The notes beneath the pieces were generated by a model. The model did no database searches. It saw only the letters and a program-made list of their open reading frames with translations, and was not told the origin of the DNA. Shown here piece by piece: positions 37,850 through 47,836 of a stretch of 64,000 nt of DNA (position 1 is its first letter; each line of letters opens with the position of its first letter). The DNA is taken from the NCBI GenBank assembly GCA_951640165.1, contig OX621246.1:5915001-5979000 (forward strand), given 5' to 3'. The translations under genes and the position numbers were made by a program. The DNA comes from Pseudoips prasinana (Eukaryota; Arthropoda; Insecta; Lepidoptera; Nolidae).

Positions 37850-38149
37850 AGTCAACATTATTTTTAACCGACTTCTAAAGAAGAAGGTTATGAACTCGAC
37901 AGTATGTATTTGAAAGGAAAACTTAAACGTCAACATTATGTTTAACGGATTTCTAAAGAAGAAGGTTATGAACTCGACAGTATGTATTTGAAAGGAAAAC
38001 TTAAACGTCAACATTATGTTTAACGGATTTCTAAAGAAGAAGGTTATGAACTCGACAGTATGTATTTGAAAGGAAAACTTAAACGTCAACATTATGTTTA
38101 ACGGATTTCTAAAGAAGAAGGTTATGAACTCGACAGTATGTATTTGAAA
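37850..38149 (+). repeat. 78-bp tandem repeat, four units
   Basis: CGTCAACATTATGTTTAACG recurs at 37928, 38006 and 38084. These units look identical over their length, while the first (37850-37927) differs at about four sites. The core CGACTTCTAAAGAAGAAGGT TATGAACTCGACAGTATG is a diverged form of the dispersed string seen at 45698 (CGACTTCAAAAAAGGAGG). Because 78 is divisible by 3, a 102-codon minus frame with a 26-residue period is open; I do not regard it as a gene. Confidence 0.9.
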
Positions 38150-38157
38150 GTACAAAT

Positions 38158-38418
38158 CGTTCTATTCAGTATCGGACTTATTAAAATAAATTATTTTTAA
38201 AATTGAACATTTGAAATTTTGAAAGATGTATACATATTATAATTTAATCTATATCTATGTTATTATAAATTATTTAAAATTCCAGTGTAAATGAATATTA
38301 CTGTATTCAATATTTGTATGTCGTTATGCGACAAAATGTATCTGGCACTGCTTACTAATGATGTATCCATCTTGATGTACCTACATTTTATACAAATAAA
38401 ATTCTATTCTATTCTAAA
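38158..38418 (+). mobile_element. LINE 3'-end-like insertion with (ATTCT)n tail
   Basis: About 260 bp ending ATTTTATACAAATAAAATTC then three ATTCT-type units. It lies between the last full 78-bp unit and an isolated, diverged unit at 38420-38490, so it appears to have split the array or landed at its edge. Confidence 0.5.
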
Positions 38419-38597
38419 GAAAAACTTAAAACTTCAACATTATGTTTAACCGACTTCTAAAGAAGAATCAGTATGTATTTGAAAAGAAAACTTCTTTAGG
38501 GTCGTTGAACAATTTTTGGGTGAACAAAAATTATGTACTTAACGTCACCGCACGCTTTCCATGAGCTATATGTATACTGCGTATATACATATGTGTT

Positions 38598-38856
38598 GAC
38601 GGGCCTGTAGGCGTGGTTGGCAAATGCTTGCTTTACACGCCGGAGGTCGTTGGTTCAATTCCCACCCAGTACAGATATTTGTGTGCATGAACATTTCTGT
38701 TTGTTCTGAGTCTGGGTGTAATTTATCTATATAAGAGTGTATTTACAAAAGAAAGTATTATATGTAGTATATCAGTTATCTGGTTTACATAGTAAAAGCT
38801 CTGCTTAGTTTGGGATCAGATGGCCGTGTGTAAATGTCCCAGGATATTATTATTAA
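38598..38856 (+). mobile_element. SINE-A, full length
   Basis: GACGGGCCTGTAGGCGTGGT (A box), CACGCCGGAGGTCGTTGGTT with B box GGTTCAATTCCC, ACAGATATTTGTGTGCATGA, CTGAGTCTGGGTGTAATTTA, ATATCAGTTATCTGGTTTAC, CTGCTTAGTTTGGGATCAGA and ATGTCCCAGGATATTATTAT. Confidence 0.9.
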
Positions 38857-39134
38857 TATGTGTGTACGTTTTGGGTGAAAAAATGCGCGTAACTCGCGTC
38901 ATCGTCACCGCACGCTTCCCATAAGCTAAGCTATTTTAAACAATTAATATGATTGGTGGATGTCATACGTATCCATAGCAACGTAGCATATCTCTTCACA
39001 TCACTACCGCTAAGCTTAAGCTACCTTTGTGCTATTTATAGAATCTCAATACTAACAGTCGTTTTGCGAGAAAGGGACAGCATCCCAACGTAATCCCTAT
39101 GAACAAATAGCACGTTAGTCCACAAGATGGATGT
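38857..39134. other. No gene seen
   Basis: Unassigned. GTGCTATTT and its complement AAATAGCAC (about 39028 and 39103) form a short inverted pair with an 65-bp interval. Confidence 0.35.
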
Positions 39135-39430
39135 ACTACCAGGCGTCGGGAGGGTCTCCGCCGCATTTTTGTTGACATCCCAGCATGCCGCACGAAGCTT
39201 TTCGCTTCTTATTTCGTTATACGCACGGCTACGCTGTGGAACACCCTCTTGAACGACATGTTTCCAGACACATATAATATGGATTTATTTAAGGCAAGAG
39301 TGCACAGGCATCTTATGGGTAAACGCAGTTCACCTCACACGTGCGACCACATCTTCACATACCATTACGCGAGGTTGTGTTCAAGCGCACCAATCTAGCA
39401 TAAAAAATAAAATAAAATAATAAAATATTG
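39135..39430 (+). mobile_element. 5'-truncated LINE 3' end with (AAATA)n tail
   Basis: The ORF2 relic is followed within a few bases by AAAAAATAAAATAAAATAAT, so the 3' UTR is nearly absent. REP-F begins about 45 bp downstream. The 5' limit is uncertain. Confidence 0.6.
39187..39401 (+). pseudogene. LINE ORF2 C-terminus relic
   Basis: The plus frame reads FVIRTATLWNTLLNDMFPDT, YNMDLFKARVHRHLMGKRSS then a short tail to a stop at about 39398-39400. The order RTA.LWN.L...FP.TYN...FKARV.RHL is the usual C-terminal end of Jockey/CR1-type ORF2 proteins. It lies downstream of the RT domain and has no catalytic role. Everything upstream is lost. Upstream residues in this frame continue back to at least 39187. 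Confidence 0.75.
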
Positions 39431-39474
39431 CATACTTTCTGAATATATTATATTTCTGTCTATTGGAACGAAGT

Positions 39475-39755
39475 TCCTTATCGCACGTTGTGAAAGGGGG
39501 CTAGACGGAAAAAATACTTACGAAAAGCTGTCACGACACTTTTTGCAGCTGTGCGGCGTGCGCATGTTTCTCTGTCTGTCTCTCTCTCTCTCAGTCTCTC
39601 TCTTATAGAAAGCAAGCCAGATATTTTATTCCTATTTCGTATTGAACAGTGTGGTGTCGCGACGATTATTTTTGTTGAGTGTATACAGGTTTTTTGTACA
39701 TAATAAATAATAAGAAATAATTTCGTTCCATCCGGGTGTCCCTTGACACCTCTCA
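39475..39755 (+). mobile_element. REP-F copy
   Basis: GGAACGAAGTTCCTTATCGC, ACGTTGTGAAAGGGGGCTAG, AAAGCTGTCACGACACTTTT, GCAGCTGTGCGGCGTGCGCA, a CT run broken by CAGT, AAGCAAGCCAGATATTTTAT and CCATCCGGGTGTCCCTTGAC ACCTCTC. A 92-codon minus frame is open across it; similar frames occur in the other copies, but the arginine/glutamate stretch is only the microsatellite. Confidence 0.85.
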
Positions 39756-39901
39756 AGTTTTTTTTTTTATAAGGTATTTAATCAATTCATCAGTTAAAAC
39801 GCTAAGATACAACCCTGTATTAGATAATCGATTTATCAGAATCAAGCGATATAATGATACATTGGATTTTGTTTCTGATTGTAACTGCAATAGTTGTTTA
39901 C

Positions 39902-40156
39902 GGTCACCGTAGCCTAGTTGCTAGTGCTCCTGCCTACGAAGCTGGTGGTCCTGGGTTCGAATCCCGGTAAGTGCAAATATTTGTGTGATGAGCACGAACG
40001 TTTGTTTCTGAGTCATGGATGTTTTCTAGGTACTTAAGTATTTATCTATCTATATAAGTATGTATATCGTCTCCTGGTACCCATAGTACAAGCTTTGCTT
40101 AGTTTGGTACTAGGATGATCTGTGTGACATTGTCCCTAGATATTTATTATTTATTT
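39902..40156 (+). mobile_element. SINE-D, full length
   Basis: GGTCACCGTAGCCTAGTTGC (A box), GTGGTCCTGGGTTCGAATCC (B box), GTGCAAATATTTGTGTGATG, AGCACGAACGTTTGTTTCTG, AGTATGTATATCGTCTCCTG, ATAGTACAAGCTTTGCTTAG, TTTGGTACTAGGATGATCTG, CATTGTCCCTAGATATTTAT. Related to SINE-A in its 3' half. Confidence 0.8.
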
Positions 40157-40484
40157 AATTTAGAAGTCAATGAAGTTATCATCTTTTTTATTTCATCAAT
40201 TAGTTATTAATTGTGTGGTAACAATAGGCAATTAATTAATGGTTGATGTGTATTTTTACCTTGCATTAAAATATATCGATTACAGAAATTACAGGACGGC
40301 TTCTTGAGGCCGATGCAGAGATAGTCTGTGATTCAAACGTCACCACAGACCCAGACCTAGAGACTTTTTATAAAGACCTCTATGAGAACAATAGATAATT
40401 AATCGATAGTTGATGTTTATTTTTTTTAAGGATATTTAATTCAAGTAAAAAATAAATACAGAAATTGTGAATTTGAGGCAATTA

Positions 40485-40610
40485 CAGGGCTTTGCGTCCA
40501 TTATTTGGAGGATATACCATAACCGCCACGCTTGACTGGCGCGTTGGCGATCGCATTATGTTAATCGTAGCAGAGAGATGCTGCTGTCCATTCTCTTGAA
40601 GATAGTCACT
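40485..40610 (+). mobile_element. REP-G/J fragment (J part)
   Basis: TGCGTCCATTATTTGGAGGA, TATACCATAACCGCCACGCT, GCGTTGGCGATCGCATTATG, AGAGAGATGCTGCTGTCCAT, TCTCTTGAAGATA. Confidence 0.6.
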
Positions 40611-41166
40611 TCAGACTTCTTCCGATTCTATATATTATTCGATCCCAAAAATGTTCTACAAATTACTCTGTTTCGTAGGTAAATTAAACAGCTTTCCTTT
40701 CATCTACTATTTATGTTACACCTATAAAAATTTTGTTTACCAACACCAGCAACAAGGATATCATAAAAAGTTTGCTCTGTCTAAAAATAGCTGCCATTGA
40801 GGCTTCAATAAAACCCTTGTACGTACCTACAGTACTTACGTAGCTATGACGTCACGAACTCATTCATCTGACGCCTACGCTGACACTGGAACGCCGAAAA
40901 TGTGGTACAGTATTTTATTACGCAGTTACTTTTATCTTTGTATAATTATAATAAAGCTATTATTATGCTAATTTAAAGGTCTTTGGTTAGAGCCAGACAA
41001 GATTATTAGAAACTCTCACATATACCAACTGATATCGTTCTGTCGACCGGAAGTACGATCGTGAACGCATCAGCGTCCTCCATGATCCTTCGTTTGATTT
41101 GTGACGTAAAGAATGCATCTTCGTATTCTCATTATCGTACAGCAAAAGTTGCAAAGCAAACGTTAA
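40611..41166. other. No gene seen
   Basis: Unassigned sequence; only a 61-codon chance frame (40987-41172, minus). Confidence 0.4.
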
Positions 41167-41252
41167 AGTCAAAGTAATTTATTTGTTAAACATAGGTAAT
41201 ATGGTACATGGTATAAAAATTGTGTTGTATCACTATGTTTTGCCTTGCAAGG
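41167..41252 (-). mobile_element. LINE 3' end related to the 29.5-kb LINE
   Basis: On the minus strand GGCAAAACATAGTGATACAA, ATACCATGTACCATATTACC, TATGTTTAACAAATAAATTA then two CTTTGA units. It parallels the 3' UTR of the 29544-30648 element (GGCAAAACATAGCGG ... CCTATGTTTACGAAATAAAG). Confidence 0.55.
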
Positions 41253-41398
41253 CGTAGACGTTCCTTAGACAATCGACCCTTTCATGTATCTCGACGTCGG
41301 GTGCCTAGAGGTTTGAACCCCAATGATCGTGCCTTCCTGCTTGATCCCACGCTCGCCCCATTAGTCGCGAAGCAGTAAAAGCTTCCCAGACTAAATAA

Positions 41399-41546
41399 TC
41401 ACACTAATATAAAAGTCGAAAGTTTATGAGTGTGTGCTTGTTTGTTACTTCTTCACGTCTAAACGGCTGGAGCGATTTCAATAAAATTTGGTGGCACCCA
41501 CATAGGCTATAATTTTTACGCGGGTATAACCGCGGGGCACAGTTAG
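41399..41546 (+). mobile_element. Non-autonomous Helitron (HEL), short form
   Basis: TCACACTAATATAAAAGTCG, TTATGAGTGTGTGCTTGTTT, GCTGGAGCGATTTCAATAAA, ending TTTACGCGGGTATAACCGCG GGGCACAGTTAG before T. The terminal tetranucleotide is TTAG instead of CTAG, a likely point mutation. Confidence 0.8.
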
Positions 41547-42105
41547 TAAAAATTACACATTAATAAGGATATCCACTTTGCACTATACTATGTCTCGCCG
41601 ATGGCTGATGTTCGTTGAAACTCCATTTTATTTTCTTTTAACCGATTTATAAAGAAGAAGGTCATCAATACCACAGTTTTCGTCATTTGTTTTTGAATGT
41701 TTTACTCGTATTAAAAAGTTTTCGTAAAGAAAGTTGAAACCGGTTGTATGTTTTGTAAAAAAATAATTAACATGATATGTTGTTTTTAGCATTTTTAAGA
41801 ATGCTGGTAAAACCATTAAAACCGCAACCTTCACTTCTTCCTATGGATTTTCCAGTAAACGAGTACACTTTAAAACAATAATTTACTCGAGTACCGCAAT
41901 AAACTTTTCACTATTTTATTTAGATTCGTTCGAAGACAATAAAAACTTAAATATTTTTCCAATACGCGTCGGTAAGTATATTTTCATAAGAGAGTGTTTC
42001 TCGGATGTTTATTCTAAGGCATCTGATACTACGCATTGCCACAGGCTAGAGAATACAGTAGTTTCATTATCTAAGCCTTTGATATAGTTTGATTTTGGGT
42101 ATATT
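41547..42105. other. AT-rich stretch, no gene seen
   Basis: TTTTAACCGATTTATAAAGA then AGAAGGTCATCAATA (41635-41669) is a diverged form of the core of the 78-bp repeat unit. Otherwise unassigned. Confidence 0.4.
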
Positions 42106-42332
42106 GACAGACCGGTTGGCGTAGTTGGTAGACACTTGCCTTTTACGCTGCAGGTCGTGGGTTCGATTCCCACCCAGGATAGATATTTATGTGCACGAAC
42201 ATGTCTGTGTGTCTTGAGTCTGTGTGTTATTATCTATGTAAATATGTTTTTACGAAAGAAAAGTAGTATGTGTAGTATACCAGTTATCTGGTTTGCATAG
42301 TAGAAGCTCTGCTTAGTTTGGGATCAGATGAC
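42106..42332 (+). mobile_element. SINE-A, full length
   Basis: GACAGACCGGTTGGCGTAGT (A box), CACTTGCCTTTTACGCTGCA, GGTCGTGGGTTCGATTCCCA (B box), AGATATTTATGTGCACGAAC, ACCAGTTATCTGGTTTGCAT and CTGCTTAGTTTGGGATCAGA. It ends at ATGAC without the AATGTCCCAGG segment. Confidence 0.85.
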
Positions 42333-42519
42333 TTCTGCTCTGCAACCAGTTAATTTATATATTTTTATGAACTCTCAATCGCGCCCTATTTATTTGCAAT
42401 TTATTGAAGAAGTTAATTAATTGATTTAAAAGCACAGTAAACTACCTGTTAAATAAAATTTATTTTCAGTTCATTGAAAATAACGGAGTTGTAGGGCAAT
42501 AATCAGTTTTCCTAGTGAA

Positions 42520-42795
42520 TGTATTAAAAATATTAGACTTAAACTAGATAATTAAACTTAAACATAATCTCTTGACAATAACTTGATACGAGCTAGCTAA
42601 ATATCATTGCTGTTATAAAATAAATTTTATAAATGTTTTAATACAATCAATACAATGTGTACCTACTCGTAAATATCTATGTTACTAGAAATAATAATGT
42701 ATACAACTATAATACTACAAACATGTTCTGACTATTTACAAGCGCTTTTTTAAAGTCTACGTGAATGTAAACCTTTTTTATTTTTTATTTTTATT
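42520..42795 (+). mobile_element. LINE-M 3' end, longest kind
   Basis: AATATTAGACTTAAACTAGA, CTCTTGACAATAACTTGATA, CGAGCTAGCTAAATATCATT, ACAATGTGTACCTACTCGTA, AACATGTTCTGACTATTTAC, AAAGTCTACGTGAATGTAAA then TTTTTATT repeats. The 5' breakpoint is near that of the 63255 copy. Confidence 0.75.
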
Positions 42796-42845
42796 TAATT
42801 TAAATTGTTTGCTATATCGCGGGCCGCAGTTTTTATTAGTATTTA

Positions 42846-42910
42846 TGAAGATAACGCCCACAACTAGGTAAATGAACCCCTGTGTCTCGCGGTACTTTAC
42901 GAACATATGT
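42846..42910 (-). mobile_element. SINE-C 3' fragment
   Basis: On the minus strand ATATGTTCGTAAAGTACCGC, GAGACACAGGGGTTCATTTA, CCTAGTTGTGGGCGTTATC. Confidence 0.55.
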
Positions 42911-42954
42911 AGTATATTGAATATCACACTCATATTTCCTAATATCAGCCTTCC

Positions 42955-43145
42955 CACACATACACACGCACACACACACACACAAACATTCGCCCCAACA
43001 CACCTGAAATACAGGCCTTACGTCTATCTTAGGCACCAGTCTCCCACAATATAATTAGAAAATTTTAATTTTTATGTATTGTTCTTGATGCCATGTAAAA
43101 TGTACCTTATATTGTGGTGAGAACTGAACTGATTCTACTGTTTCA
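42955..43145 (+). mobile_element. Second 3' end of the 52-kb LINE family
   Basis: A CA-rich tract, then CACCTGAAATACAGGCCTTA, GTCTATCTTAGGCACCAGTC, TCCCACAATATAATTAG and ACCTTATATTGTGGTGAGAA. Same order in the 3' UTR at 56284-56660 (CCTGAAATACAGGCCTTGAG, TAGGCACCAGTCTCCCACAA, ATTGTGGTGAGAGAATAAAA). No ATT tail and no coding part. Confidence 0.75.
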
Positions 43146-43408
43146 TCTCGTCTGTGTCATATCAAGGGTGTACTGAGAGTTTATATAGTGCGCATAACAT
43201 TATATTACAAGAGAAGATATAAACTCGGGGTAACTTAACCTATCCTCGTGAATATTTGTGATAATACTGTGGTTGTAAAACAAAGTTTTATTTTACTCGT
43301 CGTATTCTTTCCCATTGTGACAATTCATGGAGTGGGGTATGGGCGCCGGAAAATTAAAGTATAAACTCTGTGGGTAACTTTGTTGGTAGTTATTGTTGAT
43401 ATGGTAAA

Positions 43409-43586
43409 CTAGCTATGCCCCGTGGTTTTCCTCGCGTTAAACTTTATAAAGTATAGCCTATGTGTTAATCCAGGGTGTTAGCTAACTCCATACCAAATTG
43501 TATTAAAATTCCGCACCAGTTTAGATGTGAAGAAGTAACAAACATGCACACTCACGAACTTTCGTCTTTATTATATTATTGTAATA
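43409..43586 (-). mobile_element. Non-autonomous Helitron (HEL), short form
   Basis: On the minus strand ATAATAAAGACGAAAGTTCG, TTACTTCTTCACATCTAAAC, ATTTGGTATGGAGTTAGCTA, GGATTAACACATAGGCTATA, and the end AACGCGAGGAAAACCACGGG GCATAGCTAG. The 5' TC end is degraded. Same subfamily as 23614. Confidence 0.75.
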
Positions 43587-43620
43587 CAGGCGATGTTTTA
43601 TCGGTGGGTATGCCAAAGAT

Positions 43621-43690
43621 GTTGTCACCCATCTATGGACCGACCGCGAGCCTAGTTGCTTAACCTAGCCGATTGCTTACGGACCGAAAG
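43621..43690 (-). mobile_element. SINE-5S head fragment
   Basis: On the minus strand CGGTCCGTAAGCAATCGGCT, AGGTTAAGCAACTAGGCTCG, CGGTCGGTCCATAGATGGGT GAC: the clearest 5S-like segment, with the rest of the SINE absent. Confidence 0.7.
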
Positions 43691-43771
43691 CCACGGCACA
43701 GTTACTACATCAACTAGCACTAAAATTACGTATACATAGTTCCTTAGTCAGGTCGAAATAAACGGTAATAT

Positions 43772-43835
43772 GATTCGACCGGGGAGAGCTCAGGCGCAGG
43801 TCTGACGGCTCTTAATGCTCTAAGTGACAGTGGCC
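43772..43835 (-). mobile_element. SINE-B core remnant
   Basis: On the minus strand TAGAGCATTAAGAGCCGTCA, GACCTGCGCCTGAGCTCTCC, CCGGTCG. Confidence 0.5.
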
Positions 43836-44681
43836 CTTTTTCTGTAAATACTCTAGTAACACGTTTGGACAAAACCGGACTCAGTTTTATTTGCTAATCC
43901 TGTCGAACCCTATGTTACGATGGAATTAATATATATCAAATGACATACAAATACCTACAATAAAACTAATCATTTATTTGCGATGGCAGGATTCAATTGT
44001 AACTCAACCATTGGCCTACGTTCGCACAGACGCAAAGCTTTTAGCGTAATCTAAGATTAATACGTTATAAAAGATAAGTTTAGATAAACTATTTGTAAAG
44101 AAGCAGAAAGGTGTAGTTACCGGTGAATACAATACTTCATTTTGAAATTTATTTCAATATATACATGTGTATATATATGAACCTTAAACGTAAAATAACA
44201 ATACGTCAAACTCATTACAGACACTACAGAAAATCAATGGTGTCTGCCATGTCTTGACACTTCGGAAAATGGATGGATAAATTACCTACAAGGCGAATTT
44301 GAATTTATTTCCGCCGTATGAGTTTACAAACCCCATAGAGTTTAATTCATTTTGAAAAGATATCTGGAACCTGTAGATATTTTTAGGCTGAGAGTTTTAA
44401 CGTCCTTGAGAACGCAGGGTAATGCCCGACTGTCGTACATTGTACACGTTAATCTAATTATTTTAATTTAATTAATTCTAAAGATTAGTACTGTACTCAC
44501 AACTGCATTAGGTAGGGATTTTTATATACTAGTAATGTAAAAATTGGGTGCACTTAAAGGTCTGGAATGAAGAAGAAAAAAAATATTAGGTATGACTTGT
44601 CAAAAATTAATTAGCTGTTTCTCAAAACGCCCTTCTTTAGCTTCAATGCTCTTTTTCATATAAATCAATTTATTTTGAAAA
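43836..44681. other. AT-rich stretch, no gene seen
   Basis: No window-shared repeat recognised. Confidence 0.4.
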
Positions 44682-44857
44682 CATTCCTGTCTGTTTGACC
44701 TGAGTCTGGGTGTAATTATCTATATAAGTATGTACATATGTATAAACCAGATAACTTATATATGTATTATATAAGTTATCCGGTTCCATAGTACAATTTC
44801 TGCTCAGTTTGGGATCAGATGGCCGCGTGTGAATAATGTCCCAGGATATTTATTTAT
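44682..44857 (+). mobile_element. SINE-A, head missing, with inverted duplication
   Basis: CTGTCTGTTTGACCTGAGTC, TGGGTGTAATTATCTATATA, then AACCAGATAACTTATATA, an inverted copy of the following AGTTATCCGGTT (44745-44785, 4-nt spacer, one mismatch), then GCTCAGTTTGGGATCAGATG and AATGTCCCAGGATATTTATT. Other SINE-A copies have only the second arm. Confidence 0.8.
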
Positions 44858-45324
44858 TCGATTTGTGTGGTATCGTCAATGTTTTTTACCCTACCGTGCA
44901 GTGCATGACGTGGCATCTGCTGAGAAAACTCAGTAGGAATCCTTTTTATTATATTTATTTTTTAACATAAATAAGTAATTAGTCTCCAGTTTCTGCTTTG
45001 GGTGACTGGAAAAGATCACGTTTTGTAATAAGGTCGCTCATTATATATTGCTACTTAATATTTTAGGGGTCAAATGCTACTTAGTTCCTAAGCTTCAGTT
45101 GCGACAACTCAAGCGACCCATGACCGTGGGCATTTAAATATAATTGATCTATAACCATTAATTTATTATTTCTTAACGATTAATCTTATGATGAAAAAAA
45201 AACAAATTTAAATTATATAAATGTTAATGAATTATGTATGAAAGACTAAAATAAACAATATACATATGGATATTATTGTCGATTATATTTCCATACATGT
45301 ATATTACAATGTTGACGCTCAAAG
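44858..45324. other. No gene seen
   Basis: GATCACGTTTTGTAATAAGG then TCGCTCATTATATATTGCTA (45017-45056) may be a remnant of the LINE 3' end type seen at 27655. Otherwise unassigned. Confidence 0.35.
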
Positions 45325-45547
45325 GCAGATGCTCTTACCGGTCCGTAAGATATCGGTGACGTCAAGCAACTAGGTTCGGGTCCGTTCAGAGACGGGTGAC
45401 CACCAAACTGGTTCAATTTCTGGTCGTTCCATGATTCGGATGGCATGTTAAGCTGTCGGTACCTGGTGTAGTCATTAGAGGTCTACTGGGCGGTTTTAGC
45501 AAGTCTGACAATATGGTGACCAATGCCCATACGATAACTAAGTAAAC
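45325..45547 (+). mobile_element. SINE-5S, near full length
   Basis: GATGCTCTTACCGGTCCGTA, AGATATCGGTGACGTCAAGC, AACTAGGTTCGGGTCCGTTC, AGAGACGGGTGACCACCAAA (the 5S-like half), then TCGTTCCATGATTCGGATGG, ATGTTAAGCTGTCGGTACCT, GGTCTACTGGGCGGTTTTAG and CAATGCCCATACGATAACTA. The overlapping minus-strand frames are not genes. Confidence 0.8.
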
Positions 45548-46013
45548 TCCGGCCAAATTCAATGGAGATTTGACAAATATGCAGGACGACGTAGAGTGCA
45601 GCTGTTTGTGTATTCTCATAATCCGATGGATTAAGACCGAAAGCTCCGAGACACGGAATTATAATCACGCCGGTTTGTGCTATAAATAACTTCATCCCCC
45701 GACTTCAAAAAAGGAGGTTATCAATTCAACAATATGCTTGCTTCATCATTTATCGGTTTATTGTTAATGAAACCTAGTTTTCCCTCCCACATCTATAGAA
45801 TGATTCACAACTACCCACATGTTTATTATTATCGCCTACATATCAGTTTGACACCTCACGCGTCAATACCATTTCCTGATAAAACGCATATTGCATATTT
45901 ACTATTTGCATATTACGGTATAGGGGAAATCCGTCGCTTCTAGGAACTATGCGGCGTATGCAAAAAAAAATACCGTTGTGACAAAATTGGCTGCGAATAT
46001 TTCTAGTATTCAT
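45548..46013. other. No gene seen
   Basis: CCCGACTTCAAAAAAGGAGG then TTATCAATTCAACAATATG (45697-45735) is the undiverged dispersed motif from which the 78-bp array core appears derived. From memory it is common in Lepidoptera. The rest is unassigned. Confidence 0.45.
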
Positions 46014-46339
46014 TCATATATAAGGTTAATAATAAAATAGTAGGAAAGTCAAAACTGTACATTGAATATTTTTTTAAAAGGATAGTTGGGGCGTGATCGT
46101 CTATCGATATCGAAGCTAAAAATATAGTTTTTAGATGTATTGTCTGTTTATCTGTTTGTCTGTATGTATGTCTGGGTTAAAGTCAAAAAGTACTACATGG
46201 ATTTACTTCAAATTTTGCATGAATATGACTAAGAGGTCGGGTCAACATATAGGCTACATATTATCACGCTATCACCTACGGGGAGGACCTGTGATAATTT
46301 ATAAAGTTTAACGCGGGTAAAACCGCGGGGCACAGCTAG
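46014..46339 (+). mobile_element. Non-autonomous Helitron (HEL), long form
   Basis: TCATATATAAGGTTAATAAT, AAATAGTAGGAAAGTCAAAA, CGATATCGAAGCTAAAAATA, a TGTCTGTTTATCTGTTTGTC run, ACTTCAAATTTTGCATGAAT, ATAGGCTACATATTATCACG, and the end AACGCGGGTAAAACCGCGGG GCACAGCTAG before T. About 326 bp. Confidence 0.85.
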
Positions 46340-47680
46340 TTTATATATAAGGTTCAAGACTTCATAATAAAGGAAGTTGTCGATCCGATCGTCTGTTTTT
46401 TTATTTGTGTATATCTAGTTATTTTTCTGAGTTTTTGAACCGTTGTTATTGATAATTATTTTAAGTCTATTCGGAATGGCCCACTTTAAATAAAGAAAAG
46501 TGTAAAAACGTTCTATGCTTTAGAATATAAATTATGCATATGTATATTTACGTGGTTATTCTACAAGAATAAATACCTAATGGACTTCTGGTTTCTTCTT
46601 CGAATTTTGGACATGAGAGGAAGACTTACAAGTGACCAGCCAAGACATCTTATAGTGTACACTACTCCGACCCACACAAATATTGACTGGCTAGGGTAGT
46701 ACGGTGGAGGAGTACGGTACCCCTTTCCCGGGCAGTGGGAATATAGTTACCACCACATTTTGAACTCTATTACCTTACAATAAGGCCCAAAACCAATAAA
46801 TTAGAAATATACCTACTGCCTTGTAAAGGGTTAAAGAGCAATATCATAAGAGCACCACCGGATGTGCTCGGTTTTAATGTCTATCTACTCGCTATTTGTA
46901 GGTTAAAAATATACAGTCGGAAAACAATCATATGACTCATTTATTGATAATCTGTATAGTATCTGGCGCTTCTAAATAAATAGCTTCACTTACACGTTCC
47001 ATTTACGCAGTGTAAGCCTCTTTGTAAAACAGTCAACGACACGTGATATCCTTAAATTATACCATAGATACAACATTTAGTTTTCAGCCATTTTAACGCA
47101 CTCTTCATACAAAGGATTCGGCTAGCCCCCTGCTTGACCACCGCGGACACCGAGTTTTTAGGAACAGATTTGTTTTTAATATGCTGTCTGTTCCTACTTT
47201 CACTGCCAACACCTAGCTTCTGAGTACCTTTCTAAACCTTTGGGCCAAAATAAAAGACTGCCTGTCATGAACATGTCCTATTCCATTAGGAAAGCTAAGC
47301 TAAACCCCAAAGGAGAAGAATTCTGCTGTGAGTTGCTTAGAATGTAGTTTTATTGTGTTTCCTCGCTCGCTTCTTTTGTCGGGCGACGCAATGAAAACTT
47401 CCTAAGATCACTGTAAACATCAATTAAAAAAATATTAATATCGTTTCTGTTCTTAGTGAAATTTTGTGCGAGCTTAGTGATCGATGGTCAACCTGTTATA
47501 ATAGTTGCAGCTAATTTTGTTAGAAGTAATATTTCAGTTTCTACTGTACAGACCTGGTAAATTGGTACTGTTACGCTTTGATAATATAGTCTCGCGTATT
47601 TGCATAGTATTTGTATAGTCATAAGTGGTAAATGTGGTTGTTATGTCAGAAATGTATTAGTAGGAAAGTGATATTGACAT
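46340..47680. other. No gene seen
   Basis: About 1.3 kb. Only the short repeat shared inversely with 36486 (about 46720-46762) is recognised. No open frame with protein similarity. Confidence 0.4.
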
Positions 47681-47831
47681 TTTTAGGGTTGCGTACGAAA
47701 GGCTACCATCGACCCCTGTATAAAGCCGTTGCTGTCCGTCCGTATGTCCTTCTGAATATATCTCATGAACCGAAAAAATCAGTTGAAATTTTCGTGCGAA
47801 TTTCCATTGCCGTTATAAAACAGAAAAAAAA
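47681..47831 (-). mobile_element. REP-K fragment
   Basis: On the minus strand it ends CAACCCTAAAAA, and the plus strand reads TTTTTAGGGTTGCGTACGAA, TGTCCGTCCGTATGTCCTTC, TATCTCATGAACCGAAAAAA, GTTGAAATTTTCGTGCGAAT, TTGCCGTTATAA, collinear with the complement of 34828-35124. Truncated where the next LINE relic starts. Confidence 0.6.
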
Positions 47832-47836
47832 TCCTG

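Noticed and set aside
37847..38155. A 102-codon minus-strand frame with a 26-residue repeat
   Set aside because: It exists only because a 78-bp tandem unit is divisible by three; no start context, domain or partner, and the core is a dispersed non-coding motif.
39902..39976. A genuine tRNA gene
   Set aside because: A and B boxes are present but the acceptor stem does not close and the sequence continues into a known SINE body. The same applies to the heads at 13694, 36127, 58978 and 60103.
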